64,000 nucleotides of DNA from NCBI RefSeq assembly GCF_014699055.1, contig NZ_JACXAC010000002.1, forward strand, positions 868,001-932,000, written 5' to 3'. The notes under the pieces are model-generated. The model was not told where the DNA came from. It was given only the letters and a program-made list of their open reading frames with translations, and did no database searches. The position numbers and the translations under genes were made by a program. Below, in pieces: positions 9,417 to 20,900 of the stretch (position 1 is its first letter; each line of letters begins with the position of its first letter). The DNA comes from Hymenobacter armeniacus. GTDB lineage: Bacteria > Bacteroidota > Bacteroidia > Cytophagales > Hymenobacteraceae.

Positions 9417-11072
9417 ATGACCAAATCCTTTCTCCTCGGCCTCGCCGTTTTGTTGACGCATGCCGCCGCGGCCCAGACCCGCGTGGCCTTGCCGCCGGTG
9501 AAAACCACGGCCTTTCGTGCCGATACCTTTTCCATTGCCCGATACGGAGCCGTCGGCGACGGCCAGACCACCAACACGGCGGCTTTCCAGCAGGCCATTG
9601 CGGCCTGCGCGGCCAAGGGCGGCGGCGTAGTGTTGGTGCCGCCCGGCCAGTGGCGCACCGGCCCCATCGAGCTCCAAAGCAACGTGAACCTGCACGTGGC
9701 CACCGGCGCACTGGTGCAGTTCAGTGAGAAGATGGCCGACTACAAGCTCATCAAAACCAACTGGGAGGGCCTGGCCGCCGTGCGCAACCAGCCGCTCATC
9801 TATGGCAAAAACCTCGAAAACGTGGCCATCACCGGCCGCGGCATCCTCGACGGGGCCGGCGAGGCCTGGTGGATGGTGCAAAAGGCCCGCACCCCGGAAA
9901 GCGACTGGAAAAAGCTGGTGGCCTCGGGCGGCATGCTCAACGAGAAGCAGGACCGGTGGTACCCCACCGCCCAGGCCCTGAAAGGCACCACCGTGAAAGA
10001 AGCCGGTGTGCTCACACCCGAAAAGCAGAACATCGACGACTTTGCCGACATCAAGGACTACTTGCGGCCCGATTTTCTGGTGCTGGATGGCTGCAAGCGT
10101 CTGCTGATTGAGGGCGTCACGTTCCAGAACTCGCCGGCCTGGACGGTGCACCCGCTGCTGAGCGACGACGTGGTGGTGCGCAACGTGCAGGTCATCAACC
10201 CGCCCTACAGCCCCAACACCGACGCCCTGGACCTGGAATCGTGCCGCAACGGCCTTGTGGAAGGCTGCACCTTCACGGCCGGAGACGACGGCATTTGCAT
10301 CAAGAGCGGCCGCAACGAGCAGGGCCGGGCTCGGGGCGTGCCCACCGAAAACTTTCTCATCCGCAACACCACGGTGTATCGGGCCCACGGCGGCTTCGTC
10401 ATCGGCTCCGAAATGTCGGGCGGCGCCCGCAACATCTACGCCTCCAACCTCACTTTCATTGGCACCGACATTGGGCTGCGCTTCAAAACCACGCGCGGTC
10501 GCGGCGGCGTGGTCGAAAACATCTTCATCGACCACGTCACCATGAAGGACATTCTCAACGAGGCCCTGCTCTTCGACATGTACTACATGATAAAGGACCC
10601 CAGCCCGCAGGTGCCCGGCTCGAAGGAGCGCCCGGCCTCGCCGCCCAAGCCCGTGGACGAAGGCACGCCCCAATTCCGCAAAATATACATCTCGGATGTG
10701 ACCTGCAACGGCGCCAAAACCGGCATCCTGGTGCGCGGCCTGCCCGAAATGGCCATTCAGGACATCAGCGTCCGCAACGCGGTGCTGCGCAGCGAGCAGG
10801 GCCTGGTGTGCATCGAGGCCGACCGCATCAACCTCACCAACGTGACCCTGCTGCCCACCAAAACCGACCCGGTGATGGAAGTACACAACAGCCGCAACAT
10901 CACCCTCGACGGCATCGGCTACGCGCCCGGCGCGGCGGTGCTGCTGCGCGTGTCCGGCCCCGAAAAAGCGCAGAAAATAACCCTGACCCGTACCGACGCG
11001 AGCAAAGCCAAACAGGCGCTGGAACTGGGCGCCGGCGTGAGCAAAAAGGTCGTCAGCATGACCAGAAAATAA
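9417..11072 (+). CDS. exported GH28 polygalacturonase-like glycosidase
   Basis: The 551-residue protein starts at ATG 9417 with signal peptide FLLGLAVLLTHAAAAQ. It shows the right-handed beta-helix GH28 motifs: NTDALD (Asp269; usual NTD), GDDGICIKSG (Asp290, Asp291), AHGGFVIGSEMSGG in place of the usual GHG, and RFKTTRGRGG for the usual RIK. The N-terminal FSIARYGAVGDGQTTNTAAF segment is the typical pectin-lyase-like opening. GH28 enzymes hydrolyse galacturonic-acid or rhamnogalacturonan linkages; the SEMSGG and TTRGRGG form is common in exo-acting Bacteroidota members. A second GH28 lies at 54973. The His-to-neighbour change (AHG for GHG) is conservative at the His itself. Confidence 0.92.
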   Translation: MTKSFLLGLAVLLTHAAAAQTRVALPPVKTTAFRADTFSIARYGAVGDGQTTNTAAFQQAIAACAAKGGGVVLVPPGQWRTGPIELQSNVNLHVATGALVQFSEKMADYKLIKTNWEGLAAVRNQPLIYGKNLENVAITGRGILDGAGEAWWMVQKARTPESDWKKLVASGGMLNEKQDRWYPTAQALKGTTVKEAGVLTPEKQNIDDFADIKDYLRPDFLVLDGCKRLLIEGVTFQNSPAWTVHPLLSDDVVVRNVQVINPPYSPNTDALDLESCRNGLVEGCTFTAGDDGICIKSGRNEQGRARGVPTENFLIRNTTVYRAHGGFVIGSEMSGGARNIYASNLTFIGTDIGLRFKTTRGRGGVVENIFIDHVTMKDILNEALLFDMYYMIKDPSPQVPGSKERPASPPKPVDEGTPQFRKIYISDVTCNGAKTGILVRGLPEMAIQDISVRNAVLRSEQGLVCIEADRINLTNVTLLPTKTDPVMEVHNSRNITLDGIGYAPGAAVLLRVSGPEKAQKITLTRTDASKAKQALELGAGVSKKVVSMTRK

Positions 11073-11515
11073 GCGTGGGGGATAAAGCGGGCCTGTCGGA
11101 TACCAGCCGAGGGCGGATGCTTGTTCCAAATACGGAATCAGGGCCCTTCATTTTTTATGGAGTCTGGAGCAGAATCCTAGATTTGGCTGGATGATGCGTC
11201 AGATAAAAGAGGGGACTTCTACACATAAGGGCGGTTCTGCGGACAATTGCCCTAAAAATATTAGGTCATTCCGCATGATTGAGCAGTTTTTCAAATTGCC
11301 AAAAAGACAAGTTTTGGCGGACTCGCTTAGCAACTTTGCTTGATAACCGGCAGCATCTTGATTTTGCAATGAATAAATAGCGTATTTTTCATTGAAAGCG
11401 CAAAATTTCACCTGAAATTCATTCGGCAATTAGCGGCTAAAAATCATCTGAATCAGGGTATTACCTGAAGGGTTTGCGTTTACATTTGGAAAAATTCTAA
11501 CCAGTTATTTTTCCT
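11073..11515. other. 443-bp intergenic region, A+T richer than its surroundings
   Basis: No coding sequence with a convincing start or composition was seen here. The stretch is clearly A+T richer than the flanking genes and ends at the start of a T9SS surface-protein gene, so it probably holds that gene's promoter and leader. It contains no copy of the palindrome families seen elsewhere. Confidence 0.6.
11481..11488 (+). promoter_or_regulatory. possible Bacteroidota -7 element TACATTTG
   Basis: TACATTTG fits the TAnnTTTG -7 consensus of Bacteroidota promoters and lies 28 bases upstream of the ATG at 11516. No matching TTTG -33 element sits at the expected distance, so the call is weak. Confidence 0.3.
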
Positions 11516-14500
11516 ATGAAGAACCTGTTTACGCGAACGTGCCAGCCAGTGCTTCGGGCCCTTGGCTTGGGGGCTTTTTTAGCGGGGGCGGCCCAGGCGG
11601 CGCCCGTGCCCGTGGCCGTGACCGGCTACACCGCCGACGTGGTGGCCGATGGCTCCGGGGCCGCTGCGACGCGCACCACCGCCGATTTTGATGGCGTGTC
11701 GTACGCCCTCATGGCGCTGGGCTACACCAACCCCGCCGGCGCGTCGGCCACCGTGGGCTTGCCGGCTTCGGGCCTCATCAACAGCGCCGCTACGCCAGGC
11801 CTGAGCTTCCAGCTGGCCTCCTACACCGCCAACAACTCGCTGCGCATTGCCACGGCGGCCACGGGCACGCTCACGCTGGCCACGCCCCGCACCGCCGGCG
11901 ACCTCTACGTGCTGGCCTCGTCGGGCAGCGGCGTGAGCACGGTGGGCGTCACGGTCACGTTCAGCGACGGCACCACCCAGATTTTCTCGTCCATTTCGGT
12001 GGGCGACTGGTTTGGTGGCTCGGGGGCGGCCATTGCCGGCATTGGCCGGGTCAGCACCGCCGACAACGTCATCACCAACAACACCACCGACCCCCGCCTC
12101 TACGAATACAAGTTCACGCTGGCCCCGGCCAATATCAGCAAGCTGGTGCAAAGCGTGACCTTCAATAAAACCTCCACCGGCGGCGTGCTCAACGTGATGG
12201 GCCTGTCGGTGAACCCCGTGTGCAACAGCGCGCCCACGGCCGGCACGGCCGTGGCCACCGCCACCAACACCTGCGCGGCGGCCGGCATTGTGGTGTCGCT
12301 CACCGGCGTGTCCACCGATGGCGGCCTTGCCTACCAATGGCAGTCTTCCACCAACGGCGGCACTTCCTACACCGATATCACGGGCGCGACCAACGCCACC
12401 TACACCGTGGCCGGCCAAACCACCACCACGCTCTACCGGGCCCGCGTGACCTGCAGCGCCACCGCGCAATCGGCCAACTCGACTCCCGTTACTATTTCCT
12501 CCACGGCGCCCACCTACGCCACGCTGCCCGTCATCGAAAGCTTTGAAGGCACCTGGCTGGATGTGTGCAACACCCGCGACGTGCCCAACGCCTCGTGGCG
12601 CAACTCGCCGGCGACCGGCAACAACTCGTGGCGCCGCGACGATGACGCCGCCGCCGCGGCCTGGACGTTGCCCAACTCCTACCTCTACACCCCCGTGGCC
12701 AGCCAGGGTTCGCGCTCGGCGCGTTTTCATAGCGGCTACACGCAGTCAGGTGTGATGGCCCTGCTCGATTTGTACGTGAACCTGAGCGCGGCCGGCGCCA
12801 AGCGCCTGAGTTTTGATATCAACAACTCGGCGGGCTCCGACTCGCTGGTGGTGCAGATTTCCAACGACGGCGGCGCCACCTTCAGCCGCCTGGTGGGCTT
12901 TGGCGTAACGGGCCCCGGCTTCGTGACGCAGGTGCTGCCCATCAGCAGCACCTCGGCCACGGCGGTGATTCGCTTCCGCGGCCGCGGCGACTTTCTGAGC
13001 AACGACATCGGCTTGGATAACATCATCCTAGAGTCGGCCACGGGCTGCCTCACGCCGGCCGGCCTCACGGCCACCACCACAACTACCACCGCCACGCTGA
13101 CCTGGCTCACGGGCGGCACCGGCACCTACACCGTGGTATACGGCCCCACTGGCTTCAACCCCGCCACGGGCGGCACCCGCGTTACCGGCCTCACCGGGCC
13201 CTCGACGACCATCACGGGCCTGACGCCGGGCACCACCTACCAGTTTTACGTGACGCTGAACTGCGCCGGCGGCGCCAACTCGGGCACGGCCGGGCCGGTG
13301 GCTTTCACCACGCAAATAATCAACGACGACCCCTGCGGCGCCACCGTGCTGACCATCAACAACGTGTGCACGCCCATTTCGACCACCACGGTGGGGGCCA
13401 CCCAAACGCCCAGCACGGTGTATGCCGGCGGCGCACAGGGCACGGGCTGCGGCTCCATTTCGGCCCCGCGCGACGTGTGGTTCCAGTTCACCACGGCGGC
13501 CACCGGCCCCACCAGCACGCAGGTGCGCATCACCGTGACGGGCGGCGCGGCCAGCGTGGTACGAGCCTACGCGGGCACGGCCTGCACCGGCCCGCTCACC
13601 TACATTTCCTGCGTGGGCACGGGCTCCAACACGGCTGCCCCGGTGCTGGACCTGAGCAACCTCACGCCCAGCACGACCTACTACATCCGCGTGAACGAGT
13701 ACAGCACGTCGGGCACGCTCGGCAACTTCACCATCTGCGCCTCGCCGGTGCCCAACTGCCCGGCGCCCACGGGCCTCGGCACGGGTGCCCTCACCAGCAG
13801 CACGGCCGTGCTGAACTGGAGCGGTACGCTGGCCGCCGGCAGCACTTACTCGGTGATTTACGGCCTCAACGGCTTCCTGCCCGCCACGGGCGGCACCACC
13901 GTTTCGGGCCTCACCGCCAACACCACGACGCTGACCGGCCTGAGCGCCACCACGGCGTATCAGTTCTACGTGCAGCAGATTTGTGGCGGCTTCAACGGCA
14001 GCAGCACGCTGGCCGGTCCTTTCCCCTTCACCACGCCCCTCACCGTGCCGGCCAACGACGAGCCCTGCGGCGCCCTGGCCCTGGGCAGTACGGCGGTGTC
14101 GGGCACCACGGTGGGCGCCACCACCGGCACCCAGGCCAGCATTCAGCTGCCGGCCTGCGCGGGCGGCTCGCTGCCCAAAGACGTGTGGTTTGCCTTCACG
14201 GCCAATGCCACCACCTCGACCTTCACCATCACGGGCACGGCCGCCGGCGCGGTGCGCGTGTATTCGTCGCCGAGCTGCTCGGCCGGGCCGTTCACGCAGG
14301 TATTCTGCCAGGGCAGCAGCGCCAACAACACGGCCTTCAGCGGCCCTGTGGCGGTGACCGGCCTCTCGGTGGGCACACGCTACTACGTGGCCGTGAGCGG
14401 CTACGGCAGCTCCGACACGCCCGGTGCGTTCACCATTGCCGCTACCAACGTGCTGGCCGCTCGCGCCCAAACCAACAGCAGCGCCCTGCAGGTGTTCCCC

Positions 14501-14719
14501 AACCCCAGCAACACCGGCCAACTGGCCTTGCGCCTGAGCGCTCCCGGCGCCAGCCAGGCCACGCTGCTCAACGCCCTGGGCCAGGCGGTGCGTTCGCAAG
14601 TCCTGCCCTCGGGCACGGCCGAGCACTTGCTCAGCACCCGCGGCCTGGCCGCCGGCGTGTACACGCTGCGTGTGCAGGCTGGTGCCGAAGTCTATACCCA
14701 GAAAGTAGTGCTGGAATAA
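11516..14719 (+). CDS. T9SS-secreted multidomain surface protein (Ig, FN3 and PPC-like domains)
   Basis: The 1067-residue protein has a signal peptide ending near AGAAQAAP. Domains in order: N-terminal beta-rich region (30-235), Ig-like domain (about 240-330, LAYQWQSSTNGGTSYTDI), MAM/jelly-roll-like domain (about 340-500), then two rounds of an FN3 domain followed by a domain opening with NDDPCGA or NDEPCGA and carrying DVWFQFT or DVWFAFT, which resembles pre-peptidase C-terminal beta-sandwiches. The end (about 990-1067: LQVFPNPS, LLNALGQAV, GLAAGVYTLRV) is a type A T9SS sorting domain. It is expected on the cell surface or in the medium; adhesion is an inference. A strong terminator follows. 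It faces the giant gene at 14941-22161. Confidence 0.85.
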   Translation: MKNLFTRTCQPVLRALGLGAFLAGAAQAAPVPVAVTGYTADVVADGSGAAATRTTADFDGVSYALMALGYTNPAGASATVGLPASGLINSAATPGLSFQLASYTANNSLRIATAATGTLTLATPRTAGDLYVLASSGSGVSTVGVTVTFSDGTTQIFSSISVGDWFGGSGAAIAGIGRVSTADNVITNNTTDPRLYEYKFTLAPANISKLVQSVTFNKTSTGGVLNVMGLSVNPVCNSAPTAGTAVATATNTCAAAGIVVSLTGVSTDGGLAYQWQSSTNGGTSYTDITGATNATYTVAGQTTTTLYRARVTCSATAQSANSTPVTISSTAPTYATLPVIESFEGTWLDVCNTRDVPNASWRNSPATGNNSWRRDDDAAAAAWTLPNSYLYTPVASQGSRSARFHSGYTQSGVMALLDLYVNLSAAGAKRLSFDINNSAGSDSLVVQISNDGGATFSRLVGFGVTGPGFVTQVLPISSTSATAVIRFRGRGDFLSNDIGLDNIILESATGCLTPAGLTATTTTTTATLTWLTGGTGTYTVVYGPTGFNPATGGTRVTGLTGPSTTITGLTPGTTYQFYVTLNCAGGANSGTAGPVAFTTQIINDDPCGATVLTINNVCTPISTTTVGATQTPSTVYAGGAQGTGCGSISAPRDVWFQFTTAATGPTSTQVRITVTGGAASVVRAYAGTACTGPLTYISCVGTGSNTAAPVLDLSNLTPSTTYYIRVNEYSTSGTLGNFTICASPVPNCPAPTGLGTGALTSSTAVLNWSGTLAAGSTYSVIYGLNGFLPATGGTTVSGLTANTTTLTGLSATTAYQFYVQQICGGFNGSSTLAGPFPFTTPLTVPANDEPCGALALGSTAVSGTTVGATTGTQASIQLPACAGGSLPKDVWFAFTANATTSTFTITGTAAGAVRVYSSPSCSAGPFTQVFCQGSSANNTAFSGPVAVTGLSVGTRYYVAVSGYGSSDTPGAFTIAATNVLAARAQTNSSALQVFPNPSNTGQLALRLSAPGASQATLLNALGQAVRSQVLPSGTAEHLLSTRGLAAGVYTLRVQAGAEVYTQKVVLE

Positions 14720-14735
14720 GCCTCGGCTGCACAAA

Positions 14736-14766
14736 GGCCGCCCCGACTGGGGCGGCCCTTTTTTTG
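14736..14766 (+). terminator. rho-independent terminator of the T9SS surface-protein gene
   Basis: A perfect 9-bp stem (14736-14744 with 14749-14757, GGCCGCCCC) with loop GACT is followed by C and a run of seven T. It begins 17 bases after the stop codon. Confidence 0.92.
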
Positions 14767-14883
14767 TCGGTAGGAGGGTGTTTGCCCGGCCCTGACGAAG
14801 CCTTCCAACCGGTTGCCGCAAAGCAGGTGGCATTGGGCAATGATGTTTGGCCAGCACCTGCTTTTGCCGGGTTTGGGTAGATA

Positions 14884-14922
14884 AAAAAAGCCCCGGCTGC
14901 TGGCACAGCCGGGGCTTTTATC
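14884..14922 (-). terminator. bidirectional terminator hairpin next to the giant gene
   Basis: The stem AAAAGCCCCGGCTG pairs with CAGCCGGGGCTTTT around a 6-base loop, with A-runs on one side and T-runs on the other. It lies just beyond the 3' end of the minus-strand gene ending at 14941 and can also stop plus-strand readthrough. Confidence 0.85.
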
Positions 14923-14940
14923 ATGCATTGAAAGAGGCTG

Positions 14941-17900
14941 TTATTCCACTACCAGCCTTTTCACAACCACGCCGGCTTCGGTAAGTAAGCGCAGCGAATA
15001 AACGCCAGTGGCCAGATTGGTCAGCGGCAAGGTATGCCGGGCCAGGCCGGCGGGCAGTGCCTGCGTCAGCACGGTGCGGCCTAGGGCGTCCACCAGTCCG
15101 GCCGTTACGGCTGTACGGCTGAGCGACGACGGTAGTTCAATATACACCCGTTGCGTGGCCGGGTTGGGGAACAAGGCCACCTGGGCGGCCAGTGCGCCCG
15201 GCGCCGTGCCGAGCACCGGCTGGGCCCCGAAGACGAGCTCAAAGCGCGGGGTCGTGGTGGCCGCGTTCTGGGTGAAGGTGTAGGCGGGCGTCAGGCTCAG
15301 GTCGGTGAGGGTGCCCAGCTGCAAATCGCGCAGGAAGGGCTGGGCGCCGGCCGGGAAGTTGAGCACCTGCGCCGCGCGCAGCGTGTAGGTGCCCGGGGCG
15401 GGCACGGCCACGGCGAGCGGCACGGTCACGGTGGTGGTGCTGCCGGTGGGCAGGCCGTTGATGGCGAGTTGCGTGCCGGCGGCCACCGAGGCCAGGTTCA
15501 GGCCGGTGGTGTTGGGCAGCTTCACGGCGTCGTATTGTGGGTCGATGCCAGCCGTGGCGCCGGCCTCGAAGTACACGTACGCCTCGTCGGACGCCACGCC
15601 CGTGGCCCCGCGCAGCGTCAGCTGCACCAGCGGCCGGGTTTCTGAGGTGCCGCGCTGGAAGGTGGTGCCGCTGGGTGCCGTGAGGCGGTTGGCGTTGCGG
15701 AAGGTGATGGACCCCGCCGACTGCCCCGCCGCCACGCGGGCAAAGAAGCCCTGGCCCGCGGGAATGACGGGGTTGCCGCCCACGCCGTTCACGTAGCTGC
15801 GGTACTGGCCTGCGTACTGGGCCGTGCTGCTGTACACGTAGATGGCGCCTTCCAGATTCACCCGGTCGCCGGCCGGCACCGTGGAGTAGTCGATGGGGGC
15901 GGGGTAGGGGTTGCCCAGCAGCTGCCAGCCGCCGTCGGGGAAGCTGGCGCGGTTGCTGGCCAGCGGCACGTTCACGTCGCCGTTGTTGAGCGTGCCCACA
16001 AAATCCACCAGCTGCGAGGCCCCGATGTTGACCGTGTAGCCCCGGCCCACCGCCAGCGGGTCGCTCAGGGTGGCGGGCGAGAAGAAGCCCTTGTCGAAGG
16101 CGCTGAGGTTGTTGCTCAGCGTGAGGCGGCTTTGGTCATAGCCAAACACGGTGGGAAAGCCCGTGACCAGGCCCGGGGTGGGCGAGGTGTTGTAGGCCGA
16201 GTTCACCACCGGCGCGAAGCCGGCCGTGGCCAAGTCGTTGACGGTGGTGTTGCTCACCGGGGCCGAGTAGTGGCGGTAGCCCAGGCCGGGGTTCAGGCTC
16301 GGGTCGATGTAGCGCTGCACCGTGGCCGTGCCATTCACCACGCCGCCGGCGTTGTTCACCAGCGCGTCGCCCTGCGCCGACGAGAGCAGCGTGAGCGGCT
16401 GCCCGCCGGTGCTCAGGTTGCCGGTGAGGGTCAGCACCCGCGCGATGTCGACGGCCACGGCCTGCGTGGCCCCGCTGGCACCCACGCTCAGGTTCCAGAA
16501 GCGAAGCGGGCTGCTGCCGCCCATGGTCTGGGCGCTGGGGCCGGTGAGGGCCACCGTGCCGCCGGTTGTCGTGTTAAAGCCCGTGTAGGTGCCGTTATTG
16601 ATGAAATTACCCGTCAACGATAAGGTGCCGCCGGTGTGCAAAACGCCCGCGCTAGCGCCGATGGTCAGGTTTTTGGCCGTGGCCGTGCCGGCGGTCAATA
16701 TCGGCGACCGGGTCGAAACCGTCGGAATGGTGGCGTCTACGGTGGGGGTGGGTACGCCGGCGGTCCAGTTGCCGGCCGTGAACCAGTCGGTGCTCAAGTT
16801 GCCGGTCCAGATGGTCGCCGTGATGGGGGCGAGGTAGGTGAGGCTGTACTGCGCGGCGGCGGTGTTGCCGTTGCCGGCCCCGTCCTGGGCCACGTTGGCG
16901 CCCACGTTCACCGTGGTGGCGGTGCCGGCCGTGGTCGGCGTCACGCTGAAGGTGTAGGTCGAGCCGCTGCCGGCAAAGCCCGTGAGCGTGCCGTTGCCCA
17001 CGCTCACGCCCCCGGCCGCAAAGCCCGTCACGCTTTCCGAGAACGTCACCGCGAACTGCAGGGGCGAGGTGGCGGTCGTGCCGCCGTTGGCGCCGCTCGT
17101 CGAACTGATGGCCACCGCGGGGCGGGCCGTGTCCACCGTGAACGTGTTGGTGTTGCTGTTGCCGCTCACGGTTGCGCCGGCGGCCTGCGCCGTGGCGTAC
17201 ACCGTGTGGCTGCCGTCACTGAGCGAGGTGGGCTGGGGCAGGGAAAAGCTGCCCGCACCCGAAGCCGTGGTGGTGCCAATGGCCGTGAGGTCGACGTATA
17301 CCGTGACCGTGCTGCCGGCCGGGGCCGTGCCCGAGTAAGTCGGGGTAGGGTTGTTCGTCAGGGCGCCGTTGGCCGGCGCCAACACCGTGGGCGCCGCCGT
17401 TCCGGGCTGGGCCGCCACCGCGAGCGTGTAGGCCCGCGAGCTGTTGTAGGGGCCCGCGCCGGTGGTGGCGTCGGTGGCCCTTACCGTGAAGTTAAACGTG
17501 CCGCTGGCCGTGGGTGTGCCCGCCAGCGTGCCGCCGGCAGCCAAGGCCAGGCCCGCGGGCAGGGCACCGGCCGAGACGGCGAACGTGTACGGCGCTGTGC
17601 CGCCCGAGGCCGTAATGACCTGGCTGTAAGGCGAGCCCGCGGTAGCGTTGGGCAAGGTGGCCGGTGCTACGGTGATGGTCGGGGCGGCGATGGTCAGGGT
17701 GTAGACGCGGGTGCCGCTGTACGGGCCGGGGGCCGCCGAGGCGTCGGTAGCAGTCACGGTAAAGGTGAACGTGCCGCTGGCCGTGGGCGTGCCCGCCAGC
17801 GTGCCGCCGGAAGCCAAGGCCAGGCCCGCGGGCAGGGCACCGGCCGAGACGGTATAAGTATAAGAGCCCGTGCCGCCCGAGGCCGTCAGCGTCTGGCTGT

Positions 17901-20900
17901 AGGCCACGGCCACGGTGCCGTTGGGCAGCGTAGCCGGGGCCACCGCAATGGTGGGGGCCACAAACGTGAGCGAGTACGTCGACGCAGCGGCGGTGTTGCC
18001 GTTGCCGGCTTGGTCTTGGGCCACGTTGGCCGGCACGTTCACCGTGGTGGCGGTGCCGGGCGTGGTCGGCGTCACGCTGAACGTGTACGTTGAGATGCCG
18101 CTCCCCCCCGAGAAGCTCGAAATGGTGCCGTTGGTCACGGTGATGTCGCCGGTCACGAAGCCGCTCACGTTCTCGGAGAAAGTCACCGTGAAGGGAATCG
18201 GCGACGTGCCCGTCGTGCCGCCGCTGGCGCCAGCCGAGCTCGTGATGGCCACCGTGGGCCGTACCGTGTCGATGACAAAATTATTGGTGTTGGAGTTGGC
18301 GCTCGCCGTGCTGCCGTTGGTTTGCGCCGTGGCGTACACCGTGTGCGAACCCTGCGCCAAGGCCGTGGGCTGGGTTATGACCCAGTTGCCCGTGGCATCG
18401 GCCGGGGTCGTGCCGATGGACGTCAAGTCCACGTACACCGTCACCGTGCTGTTGGCCGGGGCCGTGCCGCTGTAGGCCGGCGTGCTGGTGCTGAGCAAGC
18501 TGCCGTTGGCCGGCGCGAGGACCACCGGAGCGGCCGTCACGAGCTGTGCGTACTGCACGCTCACCGTGTTGCTGGTGGAGTTACTGGTGTTGTTAGCGTC
18601 CAGGGCCACGCCCGAGGCCAGGCTCACCGACACGGTGCCCGACCCGGCTGGCGTCACGGTGAAGGTGTAGGGACCCGCGCCGCTGCCCGAAAAGCTGCCG
18701 CTGGTGAGCGTGCCGCCCGTCACCGTCACGTCCGCAGCCGTAAAGCTCGTGCCCACGCTCTGCGAAAAGCTCACGGCGAACGGAATCGGCGCGGTGCTGG
18801 TGGGGCTGGCCGAGGTCGTGCTCACGGTGGCCGTCAGGCCCGGGGCAAACACATTGAACGAAGCCGAAGTGAAGGGCCCGTACGCCGGGGTTTGGCCGGA
18901 CTGGATGTTGCCCACGAACACGTCGTTGACGAACACGTTCAGCCGCTGGTCGACCGCGGTGTAGTAGCGCTGGGCCGTCTGGAAGTTCACCTGGTAGCTG
19001 CCCGTGGGCACGGCCAGGTTCTGCGAGAGGCTGGCATTGTTGTCGCCGGCGCTCTGTATCAGGGCCACCGCGTCGCCGTTGGGCGGCAGGGGCTGGGGCT
19101 GGCCCGGAATTTGGGAGTCGAAGCCGCTGCCGTAGCGCGCCACGCCGGCCGTGCCGGTGAAGCTCCAGGGCGCGGCCACCACGCCGTCGGCCGTCTTCTT
19201 GAAGCCGGCAGCCGGCACGTTGTTGGTTTCAAAGCTGCCGTTCTGCAAGCCGTTGGGCACGACGGTGCTCGTGCCGCTTTGCAGCACCTGCACCACGTCC
19301 ACGAAGGCCGTCACGTCGCCGTTGCCGCTGGCGCTGCCCGCCGCCTGAATGCGCAGCGTGGGCGCGGCGGCGAAGCTTTTGGTGATGCTGTAGGTTTCGC
19401 CCGCCGTGTAGGGCACGTTGCTGAGGGTGGGCGAAACGCCCGTGGAATTGGCCACGTTCAGCGTCAGGGCGCCGTCGCCGGTGCCGGTGTTCACCACCAC
19501 CGTGTAGGTAGTGCCCGACCCCGACACGCTGGCCACGGCTGCGCCGCTCAGGACCGAAGTAGTTAGGTTGAAGTTTGCCGTGGTCAGGCCCGTTACCGGG
19601 CCCGAGAAGACGACCCGGTAGCGCACCTGGGCCGTGGCCGTGGGCGAGAGCGTCAAGCGCGTGACCGATACCACCGTGGCCGTGGGAGGCGTATAGGTGA
19701 GGCTGTACTGCGCGGCGGCGGTGTTGCCGTTGCCGGCCCCGTCCTGGGCCACGTTGGCCGGCACGTTCACCGTGGTCGGGGTGCCGGCCGTGGTCGGCGT
19801 CACGCTGAAGGTGTAGGTCGAGCCGCTGCCGGCAAAGCCCGTGAGCGTGCCGTTGCCCACGCTCACGCCCCCGGCCGCAAAGCCCGTCACGCTTTCCGAG
19901 AACGTCACCGCGAACTGCAGGGGCGAGGTGGCGGTCGTGCCGCCGTTGGCGCCGCTCGTCGAGCTGATGACCACCGCGGGGCGGGCCGTGTCCACCGTGA
20001 ACGTGTTGGTGTTGCTGTCGACGCTGCTGTTGCCAACGGCGTCGCTGGCCCGGGCTTTCACGGTGTGGCTGCCTTGGGCCAGGGCCGTGGGCTGCGTGAA
20101 GGTCCAGGTGCCCGCGCCCGAAGCCGTGGTGGTGCCCACCGAGCTGCCGTCCACCAGCACCGCGACGGTGGTGCCGGGTTCGGCCGTGCCGCTGTAGGTG
20201 GGCGTTGTGGTGCTCAATTGGCTGCCGTTGGCCGGCGTCAGCACCACCGGCGCCGCCGGAGGAGTGGTGTCCACGGTCCAGCTATAGGCCGCCGGTGTGG
20301 GGTCCACGTTGCCCGCGTTGTCGATGGCCCGCACCTGGAACGTGTGCGACCCGTCGGACAGGCCCGTGTAGGTGCGCGGGCTGGTGGCCGTTGCAAAAGC
20401 CCCGCCGTCGAGGCCGGCCTGAAAAGACGCCACGCCGCTGCCCGTGTCGGTGCCGGTGAACGTGAACGTGGCCGAGGCACTGTTGCTGAGCGCCGGCGGG
20501 GTGGCGGTGAGGGTGGTGTTGGGCGCGTTGGTGTCTACTGTAAAGTTAAAAGTGGTGCTGTTGGCGCTGGTCGCGCCGTTCAAAGTGGCCCGGGCATACA
20601 CCGTATGGCTGCCCTCGGCCAGGGCCGTAGGCTGGGCCAGGCTAAAATTGCCGCCCGTGGCCGTGGTGGTGCCGATGGCCGTGAGGTCGACAAAGACCGT
20701 GACGGTGCTGCCGGCCTGCGCCGTGCCCGTGTAGAGGGGCGTACTGCTGGCGAATGCCTGTCCGTTGGTCGGGCTGGTAATCACCGGCGCGTTGGGCAGG
20801 GTGCCGAAGCTCACCACGCTGCCGTAGCTGGTGCCCGCGCTGTTGCTGGCGTAGGCCCGCACGTAGTAGGTGGTGGCGGGCGCCAGCCCCGATGTGGTGG

